From Deinococcus sp. Arct2-2 (GTDB lineage: Bacteria > Deinococcota > Deinococci > Deinococcales > Deinococcaceae), in NCBI RefSeq assembly GCF_004801315.1, contig NZ_SSNW01000007.1:62001-126000 (forward strand): a stretch of 64,000 nucleotides of DNA. The letters are read 5' to 3'. Shown one piece after another: positions 48,849 to 58,633 of the stretch; position 1 is the stretch's first letter, and each line of letters begins with the position of its first letter. Under the pieces are notes generated by a model. That model saw only the letters and a list, made by a program, of their open reading frames with translations. It was not told where the DNA came from and ran no database searches. The position numbers were made by a program, and so were the translations under genes.

Positions 48849-50876
48849 TCAATCCTTCCTTTCCCCGGCACTGGGGCGGGCGAGATGCAGAAAACCCAGC
48901 ACGTGGCCGAGGTGATCCCAGGTCGATTTCTGAAGCAGGACGCGCTGAAGGTTCTGCCACTCTGTGTGCTGATCGGCAGGCGGCGTGGCCCGCGCCAGGG
49001 CGTAATGCAGCAGCGGCAACCGCCAGGCGTCTCCCTCCCGTTCGGCAAAGGCTTGCAGCTTCCACAGGAACGCCCGCTTGGTGGTCAACTCAATGCCACT
49101 GACGGAGTTGGCTTTGCTGCCCAGTGCCAAGAACGCAGAGAGCACGTTCAGCGTGTGATCCAGGCCAGTGCCCGAATCGTCTAGAGCAGCGAAAGCATTC
49201 CAGCGCACGGCCGCCCTCGGATCGTCACCGGGCGCGTCGAGCGTCAGGAAGGGAACGAACCCGTCTTTGACGACGGCGCCTTGGTGCTTGGCTTGCTTGG
49301 CGAGTTGTTCGGCCTCATAGGCCCGCTCGGCCATGCGCAGCAGCGGGTATTTGGCCTTGGCAATAAATGCCCCGCCGCTGAGGCCCAACTTCTCGTTGCC
49401 GCCCGTGAACTTGCGGTAGGCCCGGCGCAGATCGACGGCGAAGGTCAGGACTTCGTTCCAGGCCCCCACAACGACGGCGTCGTCTCCCCCGCTATAGATG
49501 ATGTTGAGGTAACGTCCATGCCCCGCTTCGGCGCTGCGCTCGGCCTGTGGGATGCCTGGCAGGAGAGCTCCCCTCTGGGCACAGATGGCGTTGACGTAAC
49601 CCTGAAAAAACAGGCTGAGCAGCCGCGAAAGGGTGGCGTGCCGCGCTGCGCTGTGGCCGGGAATGCCGCCGGAAAAGTACGTCCCCATGTTGTCGGCGTC
49701 ACAGCGGAACAACGCCAAGCGGGGCTGACCCAGGGCCAGATCCGCCAGTTGTTCGTGGGTGGCTACACTCCTGCTGTTCTCCTCCTCGGCCAAGAGCCGC
49801 AGAGACCCCGGCACGTCCAAGACCCGGGTGACATAATTGCCAGTCATCAGCGGAAAAGCGTCTCCATCCTCAAACGAGTTGAGGGCGAGACGCTCAGCGG
49901 GCAGCGGAGTAGCAGGTCCCTGGCGCAGTGGACGGTAGGCGCGGTCATGCAGCACGACCCACCCCCGGCCCTCAATGTCCTGAGGCATCCGGATTTCAAT
50001 ATGGGTGGCGCGGGGCAACAGGCCCCCAAACGCCACCAAGGCGTCGGCCAGTTGCTCTTCTTGGGCCAGGCGCTCTTGAGGACTGGTCACCTCGGCAAAG
50101 ACTGCACTCAATTTCCCCCGGCGGCGGCGGGCTTTCTGAGCACTCAACTGCTCCGCGAGGTCACGCTGGAAGTCTCCCGCCCCTTCGGCTTCCGCGCGGC
50201 TGACGCTGATCAGGGCCAACGAGAACCCCAGGGCGCCCTGGTGGGCGTCCCACAGCCAGTCATCAAAGCGCTGGGTGTAGGCCCGAACTTGATCCTCGCA
50301 GTGAGCCGGAAGGTACAGCTGAAAGCCCCCGCCCCCCAAGTAGGCAACGTTGGCCCGCGTCACGCTGCACAACGTCAGCAAGTGCCGCAGGGCGTGAACC
50401 GCCAAGAGTTCGAGGTAAAACGACCGCGCCCGCAGCGACTTGAGGGCCTTGTCGGACTCTACCCGGTAGATAAAGTCTTGGATTCCGCTCAGATCGGCCC
50501 GGACGACCAAAACCTGCTCGCCGCAGGTATTGAGTGCGGCGTCCAGCCGCACCTGATCAAACCAGGAGACCCCACCCACTTCCTGCCCGGCGGTGTTCTG
50601 GGCGGCCACAAAGCCACCAAAGCGCTCAAGCAGCGTGAACTGGGCTTCTGGAGTGTGGGCCTGCTTCAAGTGCTTTTCCAAGGCATCCGCCAGCAATTTG
50701 GATTGAGAGGTCGTTCCCGGAAAGGTGGGGATGAGAGGCTGATTTTCCACCAGCGGATACCGGAGGGAAGCCGTCCGGTAGGCTCCGGCTTCCCCCAGTC
50801 TCTGAAACAGGACGTCAAGTCCCTGTGCTTTGCCGCTCCGCAGATGCCGGAGGAGCGCCTGTACTGTTTGTTCCAT
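48849..50876 (-). CDS. cas10: Type III-A CRISPR Cas10/Csm1 without HD domain
   Basis: A 675-residue large subunit that makes cyclic oligoadenylates when target RNA binds. The first Palm domain begins near ADLSGIQDFIYRV (about 126-138). The second Palm carries FRCDADNMGTYF and the intact cyclase motif SGGDD (GGDD 463-466). The expected N-terminal HD phosphohydrolase (HDxGK-type motif) is absent: the first 120 residues contain no HD pair and are shorter than in usual 750-850-residue Csm1. The complex would thus lack the Cas10 DNase activity. First gene of the csm operon. Confidence 0.92.
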   Translation of the reverse strand: MEQTVQALLRHLRSGKAQGLDVLFQRLGEAGAYRTASLRYPLVENQPLIPTFPGTTSQSKLLADALEKHLKQAHTPEAQFTLLERFGGFVAAQNTAGQEVGGVSWFDQVRLDAALNTCGEQVLVVRADLSGIQDFIYRVESDKALKSLRARSFYLELLAVHALRHLLTLCSVTRANVAYLGGGGFQLYLPAHCEDQVRAYTQRFDDWLWDAHQGALGFSLALISVSRAEAEGAGDFQRDLAEQLSAQKARRRRGKLSAVFAEVTSPQERLAQEEQLADALVAFGGLLPRATHIEIRMPQDIEGRGWVVLHDRAYRPLRQGPATPLPAERLALNSFEDGDAFPLMTGNYVTRVLDVPGSLRLLAEEENSRSVATHEQLADLALGQPRLALFRCDADNMGTYFSGGIPGHSAARHATLSRLLSLFFQGYVNAICAQRGALLPGIPQAERSAEAGHGRYLNIIYSGGDDAVVVGAWNEVLTFAVDLRRAYRKFTGGNEKLGLSGGAFIAKAKYPLLRMAERAYEAEQLAKQAKHQGAVVKDGFVPFLTLDAPGDDPRAAVRWNAFAALDDSGTGLDHTLNVLSAFLALGSKANSVSGIELTTKRAFLWKLQAFAEREGDAWRLPLLHYALARATPPADQHTEWQNLQRVLLQKSTWDHLGHVLGFLHLARPSAGERKD

Positions 50877-50993
50877 CGTGCCCCTTTCTAGAGATAAAAT
50901 CTGTGTGCTTCAGATGTGAACAGGATGTGGAGAGGCCAAGAAGGCTTCCCCACTATAGGTATGACTGAGCTCGAGCGTATGCGGAAGTGAGCA

Positions 50994-51791
50994 TCACTGG
51001 CCCACCACCACCGACAACATCTGTTCGACCCGGCGGGTCCGGGTGCGGAGCGTGCGGGTGCTGACCCCCTCTGTGGCCGCCACAGTCTGCTGTTGACCGT
51101 GTCGCCAGACCAGCTGCGCCGTCCCATGACTCACGGTGAGGGGCTGCTCTTCATGTAGGGCATCGGCCGCCAACCACACCCGCAGCCACTGGGCGGCCTG
51201 AGAATCACTGGCCAGCCTCAGGAGCCGCTCCAGTTCCGCTGGGGCAGTCCTGCGTTCATACCCGTCAGCCGGATCGGCCTGCTCATCCGCCCAGTCCAGG
51301 AGCTGCCATTCCCCCTCATCCGTCAGGACGTGGTCGGTGCCCAGGACGTATGTGTCTCCTGATGAGCGCCAGTAGCCGCTTTGTTTCTCTGCCTGTCTGC
51401 GGCCGTCGTTGTTGAATTCAAAGAGCGCTTGCTGGCCCCACCAGGCGGCAAGGGGGGCCTGGGCCGCGTCCCACTGCAGTAAGGCGTCCAGTCTCCGGAA
51501 GGCCGCCCGCAAAACGGTGCACAGGGCATCCTCGGCCGCCAGGGTGAACAGCGCTCCGGAAACGCCCTGCCTCTGGAGGAGTTTCAAGAACCCCCGGCGG
51601 GCGCCCTGACACAAGTCGGCATCTTCCAGCAGGCCGTCAAGAAAAGCCGCACGTTCTGCTTCGGCCCCTGTAATCAGGGCCGCCGTCTGACGGCGTTGGT
51701 GGTGGTCTGGATCGGTGGGGACGCGGCTTGGCATCTCCGCGTGGGCCGGAGCGTCAAGACCCACCCTAGCGGGTTCAGGCTGCGGCAGCAT
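50994..51791 (-). CDS. Unknown protein with sigma-like C-terminal HTH
   Basis: A 265-residue protein (from ATG 51791; ATG 51734 is also possible, as neither has a strong ribosome-binding site). The middle is helical and acidic (AERAAFLDGLLEDADLCQGA). The C-terminal end, LVWRHGQQQTVAATEGVSTR then TLRTRTRRVEQMLSVV, resembles a sigma-70 region 4-type HTH. The family is not recognised. It lies upstream of cas10 in the same direction with a 117-bp gap, so it could regulate the csm operon, or it could belong with the divergent gene at 52013. Confidence 0.5.
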   Translation of the reverse strand: MLPQPEPARVGLDAPAHAEMPSRVPTDPDHHQRRQTAALITGAEAERAAFLDGLLEDADLCQGARRGFLKLLQRQGVSGALFTLAAEDALCTVLRAAFRRLDALLQWDAAQAPLAAWWGQQALFEFNNDGRRQAEKQSGYWRSSGDTYVLGTDHVLTDEGEWQLLDWADEQADPADGYERRTAPAELERLLRLASDSQAAQWLRVWLAADALHEEQPLTVSHGTAQLVWRHGQQQTVAATEGVSTRTLRTRTRRVEQMLSVVVGQ

Positions 51792-52012
51792 CGGCCAAAT
51801 GGCACAGGGGGAGGGGGCTGGAGGCTGAGACCACAGAACCTGGAGGGGCACAGATTCAGGTGAATCCCGCCCGAACCGAGCATCTGGCAAAGAACTCCAA
51901 ACGCTGCTGGCCTCTAACCGGCCTGGAGAGCCAAGACCCAAAATCACTCTAGAAGCAGAAACAAAAGTAGTTCTGCGCTCCCCTGTCGCGTTTTTCCGGA
52001 GAGAATAGAGGC

Positions 52013-53017
52013 ATGTTCGGTGACCCGCGTCTGCTCCTGACTGAGAAGGCCATGCTGAAAGTGGCGCGAGAAGGCAATCGGGAATCAAAACTGGCCTTAC
52101 TGGACAATCCCTGCCTCACCCGAACGGTGCGGCGAATCCTGCGGGCAGACGTGGAGGTGATGGGGGAGGCTCAGGCCGTTCCATGGTGGAGCCCCGTGGA
52201 GCTTCAGGCCGCCGCAGAACAGGGTTCAGTCACTGTTCTGGAGGCCGTGTTGCGTCACCCCGACTATTTCCCTGTTGACCCCGCTGCCCACCCAGGGCTT
52301 CTGTTTCCCTGGAAGGCTGTGAACCCTGTGGGCTGGCGTTCACTCATTTCCCTAGACCACCGCTATACCCTCGTGAGAAACTTGATGGACGCTGACCAGA
52401 TCACGGTCTCACGTGAGCTGGCCGATGAGTTGGGAGAAGAGCTGGGGCTCCAGGGTGTTGACGGCGGTGCGCTTGAAGAGGCCGTGGTCTGGTTCTACAC
52501 CGACCTGATGCAGCGCATGACCAGCAATCCCGCCTTCTTACAGGCGGATCAGGACTTCTTGGAGAACTACCTCAGCTGGCGCTTCCGGTTGCCTGGAGAC
52601 CATCTGGCAGAGGCGACCCGCCTGTTGTCGTGGAACCACCCCCCGCTCACCACTGCTCTGGCCTGCTGCTGGGCCACCCCTGTTCCTGTGCTGGAACAGC
52701 TGCTGGAGCAGGCCTATGAAGGCGGAGATATCGTCCTGCGCCAGCACCTGCTGTCGCGGCATACCCTCTCTGCAGCAGCAAAAGCCCGGTTGTGGACTGA
52801 TCCAGACGTGCGGGTGCGCGCCTGGGCTCTGAACTACGGCCTGGCGCCTGCCGAGGTCATGCTGGTGCTGGCCCAGGATCCAGAGATTAAGCTGGAACAT
52901 CTGCCCCAGGCACCGTCGGGGAGGCTCATCTATGAGGTGAGCAAAAGTTATGGGGCAGCGTTCGCGCAGGTGATCTGGGAACGGTTCGGCCTCGAGGTGG
53001 GCTGGTACATCCACTGA
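52013..53017 (+). CDS. HEAT-like repeat protein, unknown function
   Basis: A 334-residue helical protein. Units such as LKVAREGNRESKLALLDNPC, LQAAAEQGSVTVLEAVLRHP and ARLWTDPDVRVRAWALNYGL resemble leucine-rich-variant/HEAT helical repeats, often used for protein binding. GGAG lies 8-12 bases upstream of ATG 52013. No enzyme motif is seen. It is divergent from the sigma-like gene and converges on the helicase operon, so it may be a small accessory of the island. Confidence 0.6.
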   Translation: MFGDPRLLLTEKAMLKVAREGNRESKLALLDNPCLTRTVRRILRADVEVMGEAQAVPWWSPVELQAAAEQGSVTVLEAVLRHPDYFPVDPAAHPGLLFPWKAVNPVGWRSLISLDHRYTLVRNLMDADQITVSRELADELGEELGLQGVDGGALEEAVVWFYTDLMQRMTSNPAFLQADQDFLENYLSWRFRLPGDHLAEATRLLSWNHPPLTTALACCWATPVPVLEQLLEQAYEGGDIVLRQHLLSRHTLSAAAKARLWTDPDVRVRAWALNYGLAPAEVMLVLAQDPEIKLEHLPQAPSGRLIYEVSKSYGAAFAQVIWERFGLEVGWYIH

Positions 53018-53146
53018 GAGGTGCATCCATCGGCTGCTCCGGACGGCCAGCCTGATCCAGGAGTGATGTCCCTCTGGCACAGGCCGGGACACCGCTCCCC
53101 ACTCGGTTCAGGCTGCTGCATTCGGGCACTTCACCGCCCCGCTGGT

Positions 53147-56100
53147 CTACAGCGCTTCGCTGGGCCGCCGCAGCAGTTTGAACGCGGAGACCGTCCGCAC
53201 CTCGGTGCCGCTGGGCAGGGCCGCCTGGGCGGCCAGCACCTCAGGATGGTCGGGAGTCCACAGCGGATGCGTGATCAACAATGCCCGGCTCTGGCGACGT
53301 TCCTGCTCTAAGAAGGCAGGCACGCTCTCGCTGACGTCCAGGGGGACGTACCCCAGCTGCGCCAAGGCCTGAGGAATGGGCGCCTGTTCTCCCCAGACCA
53401 GTGGCTTCCAGGGATTGGGAAACCCGGCCTGGTCGGCATGCAGCCCGGGTGCGCGGGTGGGATCTTGCAGCACCTGCAGAAAGTCCAGCGCCAGGCGCCA
53501 GTCCAGCAGCGGATGGTAGGCGAGGTTGTGGTAATCGCGCAGGCAGCGGGCACAGCTGGTGTCACAGGCAGGTGCGTGTGTCCCCCAGGCCGGCGCAAGA
53601 ACCGAGTGGGCATGCTCCAGCAGGCGCGAGAATTCGCCAGCCTGTCCCAGGTGGGTGGCGTAGCCGGCCCCGTTTTCCAGATGGTCACACAGGAACGCGT
53701 GGCCCTGGGTGCCGTCGCCTCCGCCCGTCACATAGAGTCCTGCATCCAGTTCGCCGGGTTCCACGTCGAGGAGGGCGCTGGCCGCAGTCCGCAGGGTAAA
53801 GGCCAGGGTGTACCAGGCGGCGCGGCCATCCACACTGGTCGTGGGAGCGTGGATGCCTGCAGGCCAGTGTTCTGGCCGCACCAGCAGGGTGTCGGTCACC
53901 CGGCGGGAGAGCAGGGCAATGCGGCGCCCGCTGGCAGCCCGCCCACTGGCCGGGCCCGTGTTCAGGTCGGCCACATAAGCGCCAGGAAAGCCCGGCTGGT
54001 CACGGAAGGTAAAGCCCAGCCGCCCCCCATCGTTGTGGGTGAGCAGTTCTTCGGTCCGCGCCGTCAGCAGGGCATTGGCGGTCTGGGCCGTGGGGGTCAC
54101 CTCGCCCCGGACGGCCAGGGTCGGCCGGGTGGAGCGTCCACTGAATTCCACATGCCCGTCGTAGTCGTCGCGCTCCCCGTTGGTGAAAAAGTGGCGGGGT
54201 TCGCGGGCGTCCAGCACCTTGACGGCCGCTTCCCCGCAGGTGGGACAGCGGGCCGTACGGTCCCCGGGGCTGGCAGGCAGCGGCAGGGGATGGTGCACCG
54301 CCTGGCAGCTCTGACACAGGCCCAGCAGCAGGGGATTGTCCTGGGAGAGGGGGGGATACAGGCCCGGGCCCGTGCGCAGGCCGCGGCCGCTGGGCTGCAC
54401 ATCCATCACCCCCTGAACGGTGTGAATCATCTTGTCCTTCACCACCTGGGCCCCCGGCGCGAAGGCCCCGATGGCGAGGTCCAGATCCCGGTCGATGGTG
54501 TCGGCGTCCCTGGAGTGTCCATCCAGGTAGTTCAGGGGACTGAGGAACAGGTTGCGAACCCGGGTGGGAAAGCCGAACATCGGCAGCAGTCCCGCGCCGG
54601 CCAGCCGCTCACTCAGTTGCGACTGGCTGTAGCGCTCGTTGGCCACGACCGCGTCGATCTCCGTCACCAGTGTGCCCAGCACCTCGTTCATCAGGGCGGC
54701 GGGATCCGCCTGATCGGTGTGGGCGGCCAGGGCCACCGCCAGCGCCTCTAGGGCCGCGCGTTCCGCCGTAGATTTCAGGAATCGCTCGACCTCGGGGCGC
54801 AGGCGCGGCCACTGCTCGGTGAGGCCGAATTCACCGTGCACGCTCTCGGGGGTGTCGTCCGGCAGGCGCCCGGTCAGGGCGCGGCGCAGCACCTCCTTGA
54901 CCAGGACGCGGCGGAAGATGGTGGGCCGGGCGGTGTCCAGGTACGGCGGCGGCGGCGCGTCGCCCGTGATGCTTTCCGGGCGCTGATAGTAATACGCGTC
55001 GTGGGTGCGGCCCCGGCAGAAGGTCAGGGCCAGTGACAGGCCCGCTCCCCGGCGGCCGGCCCGGCCCACCCGCTGCTGATAGTTGAAGCGGCGCGGGGGC
55101 ATATTGCTCATCACCACTGCCAGTAGTGACCCGATGTCTACGCCGGCTTCCATGGTGGTGGTCACGCTCAGCAGGTCGACCCCCTGGGCCTGAGGTTTCT
55201 CCCCTGGCAAGAACACCTCCTGAAAGTGACGCTGCCGGGCCGGACGGTCCAGCGCGTTCGTCTGTCCCGTCAGTTCCTCGACGTTCATGCGGTACGGCTG
55301 ACCGAAGTCGCGCGCCAGGTAGGCGTAGTAGTCGTGTTCGTCCTCGTAAATAGCCGGCTCCAGGCGGGTGACCCGCTCCTGGGTTCCGGTCTTGCGGGCA
55401 CAGTTCACGCAAAACCCGGCCGCCGGATGTTGGTAAAAGGCCCGGCAGGTGGGGCAGCGCCACCCGTCCCGGCGGCCAGACAACAGCTCGAGACCGTCGG
55501 GACGGAGGTTCAGGCCATTGCCGCTTTCTGCGGCCTGTCCCCCCGCCAGCAGGCGCTCTACGAAAGCTGCCTCGTCCACATTCGCGGCCTTCAGGTACAG
55601 GCGCACCGGTTTGGGGAGATCCCGTTTTGACCCGGGGACAGAGTAATCGCTCTCGGTGTGCCGGCGCTTGACGGCCAGGAACCGGGCCACGGCGTCAGTG
55701 GCTTCCTGGAGATGCACGGGAGTCGTGCTGGGCAGGGGGACATGAACCTGACCCTGCCCGACGCTTTCCAGCGTGCGGACGACGTGGGTGAACAGCACCT
55801 CCATGATCTCACTCATCAGCAGCTGGTGTAGCCGCTCTTCATGCCGCTGGGAACTGGAATCGGGAACGACGGTGACCGCCGTCCGGGTCCAGCGAAACGC
55901 GTCTTGCCAGGGTTTCCAGACCCGGTCTTGCTGGAATCTCAGCGCGCCCCGCGTGTTGCCCCCGGGGCAGACGCCCAGGCTGATCAGGCGGGCGAAGACC
56001 GCGTCGCGGAGTTGCCCGATCGGCACGCGGGATGGGTACTGCCTCAGGGCCGCTTCAGCGTCTGCCTGCATCACCTCGTCCGCCAGATCACTCAGGGTCA

Positions 56101-58633
56101 TCAGCAGGGGCTGAAAGCGGGCCGCGTGGATCCGGAACAGCGCCAGGTCTTCGGGAGTCGCGGGCGTGGCGAGGGCTGTGGCCAGCGCTGGATTGATCGC
56201 CAGCATCTGGGCGGCCCCGTCTGCCGTCCGGCCAGCCAGGACCCGCACGGCCGCTTCCAGCGCGCGGCCCGACTCGCGCAGGGCGTCCAGCAGCACCACC
56301 CGCACCAGGTCGCGGTAGTGGTCGCGCTCCAGGCCCGCGGCCAGACGCGCGGCGTCCTGACGGCTGTCACTGAAGACCACCAGCTTGCGGGCGCCGCCGT
56401 CACTGCTCACCTCCCGCATCAGGGAACTGGCCAGCACCTGCGCGGCTTTCTGAAAGCCGGTGCGGTGGGAGCGTAGGGGGGTCGGAAAGCGCTTTCGCCG
56501 GGTGAAGTCCGTGTCGCAGGCCGGGCAGATGGGCGGCATGGCCGGCGCGCCCTCCGGGTGACTGGCCTGCACGGTGTAGATCCAGACCGGCTGCATCCCG
56601 GGTTCCCGGCCCGCCCCCGGTGTGCGGGTCAGCAGTCCGGTGTGCCGCTGAAAAAACGCCCGCTGCCAGGACGCTTCGGCCGCCTGTCCACTGGAACGGG
56701 AGGTCCAGGAGTAGGAGGGCTGCTCAGGTTCGCGCTCATGGGACGGCACGGGCCACAGCACCGCGTAGGTTCCGTAGGTGCGGGGGCCGTCGCCTTCAGG
56801 CGCACTTTCCAGGTCGGGCCGGTCGGCACTGAGGAGTTCCGTGGCCCGGCCATCCTGCTTGCGCTGGGCGCCGTAGAATCCCTCGCCGCACACGTCACAG
56901 ACAATCAGGTCGAGCACGCGGCTGCCGCAGCCACAGGCCAGGCGGTGCTGGTCGTGCAGGCGGCCGATGGTCTTCTCGTGCGGGTCTTCCCGGTCCGGGA
57001 CGCAGGCGGGATCCGTGCAGGCCCACAGGTTCTGCACGTTCTGGAAAAACAGGTGCCCCCGCAGGGCCAGTGCCGGACGGCCTTCTGGCGTGCGGGCGCT
57101 GGCCAGAGCAAGCAGCAGCCCCCGCAGTGCTTCTGGCCGCTGCGGCAGCAGGCGCGCGGTCAGCACGCTGCTGCGGGTCGCCCGGATCTGCCCGGAGCTG
57201 TCCTGGCAGGCGCCGCGCACCAGAGAGGGGGCCTGAAGGGTCGAGAGCGTGCTGCCCAGAGACACCGCAGGATCGCCACTGACCACGCCGCCCAATGCCT
57301 CGACGAGCGCCGTGGTGGCGGCCGCAGGAATGGCGGCGGGCACCGGCGGCGCCGTCGGAGAGGCCTGCACGGCAGCGGCGAACGCCTCGAACGCCGCCGC
57401 GTGGGGTTCGAGCGTTGCTCCCTCCGCTGGGGTCTCGCTGACCAACTCACCGCTGATAAACTCGAAGTGCTCGGCGGCCCGCCCGAAAAACTGCGTGAGA
57501 AACTTGCGGCCGGCCGGATTGTCTGCCAGGCTGGCGGTCGTAGCGATGATCCGCAGCTGCGGACTGTCCGGGGTGAGGCCCAGGCGGGAGAGCAGTAGCC
57601 GCACGATAAACGACACTTCGGTGCCGGGGGTGCCGCGGTAGGCATGGAGCTCGTCCACGATCAGGTGAAAGACGTGCCGGGGATCAGCCTCTAGCCAGGC
57701 GCGGGTGGCGCTGAACAGCGGGCCTTCCACCTCGCGCATCAGCATGATGTTGAGCATGGAGTAGTTGGTGATCAGCAGGTCCGGCGGACTGTCCTGCATG
57801 TCCCAGCGGCTCCACATCTCGCCGCCGGACGGGTCAGGGAAATGATCGAGCAGTTCAGGTTGTCCGGCTTCGCTCAGCGCCTCCCACTGCCCGTCGAGGG
57901 CCAGCAGTTCTCCCCGCAGCCGCTTCATATTGCGCTTGCCCCGGGTTCCGGTGGTCTGGCCTGGAACGGGGGTGAGACCGGTGTAGCGCCCGAACGTCAC
58001 GCGGTTGCCGCCCCGCGCCTGATCCAGCCAGGCCCGCGTCGCAGGTGCGTTCAGGACGCCCCGCAGCCGTTTGAGCTGATCTTCCACCAGGGCATTGAGC
58101 GGGTAGAGCATCAGTGCCCGGACGGCCGCTGGACGCTGGGCATGCGCCCACTGGGAGCCCTGCCGGGTTTCCCCGTGCCGCCACCATTCCCGCTCAGGCG
58201 CGGGGGAGCCCATCGGGGCCCAGTCGGCGCTTTCGCGGGCAATTTCCGCGAGCAGCGGCAGCAAAAAGGCTTCGGTCTTGCCGGAGCCGGTGCCGGTCGT
58301 CACCACCAGGTCACGGCCGTGCACCGCCCCCTGGATCAGGGCTTGATGCTGGTGGGCGTAGAGGGGCAAGTCCGCCGGGAAGAGGGAACCGGCCAGCTGC
58401 GCCAGGTCGGCCCGGGCCCCGGGCAGGCCCGCCGCCGCCTGCGCGAGGGTCTGGCCACTGCTGGTGTAGGCGGCCACCGGTTCCACCAGCGGTTCCTGGG
58501 CCAGCATGCCGGGTTGGGCCAGCAGGGCGCGGCGTTCCCGGCGCAGATCGGGATCCCGCAGGGGAAAAGCACTCTCCACATACATGCTGTAGATGTGCTC
58601 GAGGCGGGCATGCAGGCCCAGGAGGTCGTTCAC
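53147..58633 (-). CDS. Large DEAD/DEAH helicase with DUF1998-type C-terminus (DruE/DrmA-like)
   Basis: An 1828-residue SF2 helicase. Motifs: VTTGTGSGKT Walker A (111-120), LITNYSMLN, VDELH (326-330), and motif VI QQRVGRAGRRG (1186-1196). Several zinc clusters appear between and after the motor halves (CGCGSRVLDLIVCDVCGEG-like, CRAFYQHPAAGFCVNCARK, CQSC...CPTCGE). The C-terminal part (GGGDGTQGHAFLCDHLENGA, CDTSCARCLRDYHN near 1688) is the DUF1998/MZB module. This architecture and length occur in defence helicases such as Druantia DruE and DISARM DrmA. GTG 58633 overlaps the upstream stop (GTGA) and starts the conserved LHARLEHIYSMYVESAF region. No other Druantia or DISARM marker gene is adjacent. 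Confidence 0.85.
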   Translation of the reverse strand: MNDLLGLHARLEHIYSMYVESAFPLRDPDLRRERRALLAQPGMLAQEPLVEPVAAYTSSGQTLAQAAAGLPGARADLAQLAGSLFPADLPLYAHQHQALIQGAVHGRDLVVTTGTGSGKTEAFLLPLLAEIARESADWAPMGSPAPEREWWRHGETRQGSQWAHAQRPAAVRALMLYPLNALVEDQLKRLRGVLNAPATRAWLDQARGGNRVTFGRYTGLTPVPGQTTGTRGKRNMKRLRGELLALDGQWEALSEAGQPELLDHFPDPSGGEMWSRWDMQDSPPDLLITNYSMLNIMLMREVEGPLFSATRAWLEADPRHVFHLIVDELHAYRGTPGTEVSFIVRLLLSRLGLTPDSPQLRIIATTASLADNPAGRKFLTQFFGRAAEHFEFISGELVSETPAEGATLEPHAAAFEAFAAAVQASPTAPPVPAAIPAAATTALVEALGGVVSGDPAVSLGSTLSTLQAPSLVRGACQDSSGQIRATRSSVLTARLLPQRPEALRGLLLALASARTPEGRPALALRGHLFFQNVQNLWACTDPACVPDREDPHEKTIGRLHDQHRLACGCGSRVLDLIVCDVCGEGFYGAQRKQDGRATELLSADRPDLESAPEGDGPRTYGTYAVLWPVPSHEREPEQPSYSWTSRSSGQAAEASWQRAFFQRHTGLLTRTPGAGREPGMQPVWIYTVQASHPEGAPAMPPICPACDTDFTRRKRFPTPLRSHRTGFQKAAQVLASSLMREVSSDGGARKLVVFSDSRQDAARLAAGLERDHYRDLVRVVLLDALRESGRALEAAVRVLAGRTADGAAQMLAINPALATALATPATPEDLALFRIHAARFQPLLMTLSDLADEVMQADAEAALRQYPSRVPIGQLRDAVFARLISLGVCPGGNTRGALRFQQDRVWKPWQDAFRWTRTAVTVVPDSSSQRHEERLHQLLMSEIMEVLFTHVVRTLESVGQGQVHVPLPSTTPVHLQEATDAVARFLAVKRRHTESDYSVPGSKRDLPKPVRLYLKAANVDEAAFVERLLAGGQAAESGNGLNLRPDGLELLSGRRDGWRCPTCRAFYQHPAAGFCVNCARKTGTQERVTRLEPAIYEDEHDYYAYLARDFGQPYRMNVEELTGQTNALDRPARQRHFQEVFLPGEKPQAQGVDLLSVTTTMEAGVDIGSLLAVVMSNMPPRRFNYQQRVGRAGRRGAGLSLALTFCRGRTHDAYYYQRPESITGDAPPPPYLDTARPTIFRRVLVKEVLRRALTGRLPDDTPESVHGEFGLTEQWPRLRPEVERFLKSTAERAALEALAVALAAHTDQADPAALMNEVLGTLVTEIDAVVANERYSQSQLSERLAGAGLLPMFGFPTRVRNLFLSPLNYLDGHSRDADTIDRDLDLAIGAFAPGAQVVKDKMIHTVQGVMDVQPSGRGLRTGPGLYPPLSQDNPLLLGLCQSCQAVHHPLPLPASPGDRTARCPTCGEAAVKVLDAREPRHFFTNGERDDYDGHVEFSGRSTRPTLAVRGEVTPTAQTANALLTARTEELLTHNDGGRLGFTFRDQPGFPGAYVADLNTGPASGRAASGRRIALLSRRVTDTLLVRPEHWPAGIHAPTTSVDGRAAWYTLAFTLRTAASALLDVEPGELDAGLYVTGGGDGTQGHAFLCDHLENGAGYATHLGQAGEFSRLLEHAHSVLAPAWGTHAPACDTSCARCLRDYHNLAYHPLLDWRLALDFLQVLQDPTRAPGLHADQAGFPNPWKPLVWGEQAPIPQALAQLGYVPLDVSESVPAFLEQERRQSRALLITHPLWTPDHPEVLAAQAALPSGTEVRTVSAFKLLRRPSEAL

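Noticed and set aside
49281..50891. A 536-codon plus-strand frame across cas10
   Set aside because: Antisense to cas10 with its GGDD motif; no family resemblance.
53147..58633. Calling the helicase operon a Druantia or DISARM system outright
   Set aside because: Only the helicase class matches; the required companion genes of either system are not recognisable nearby.
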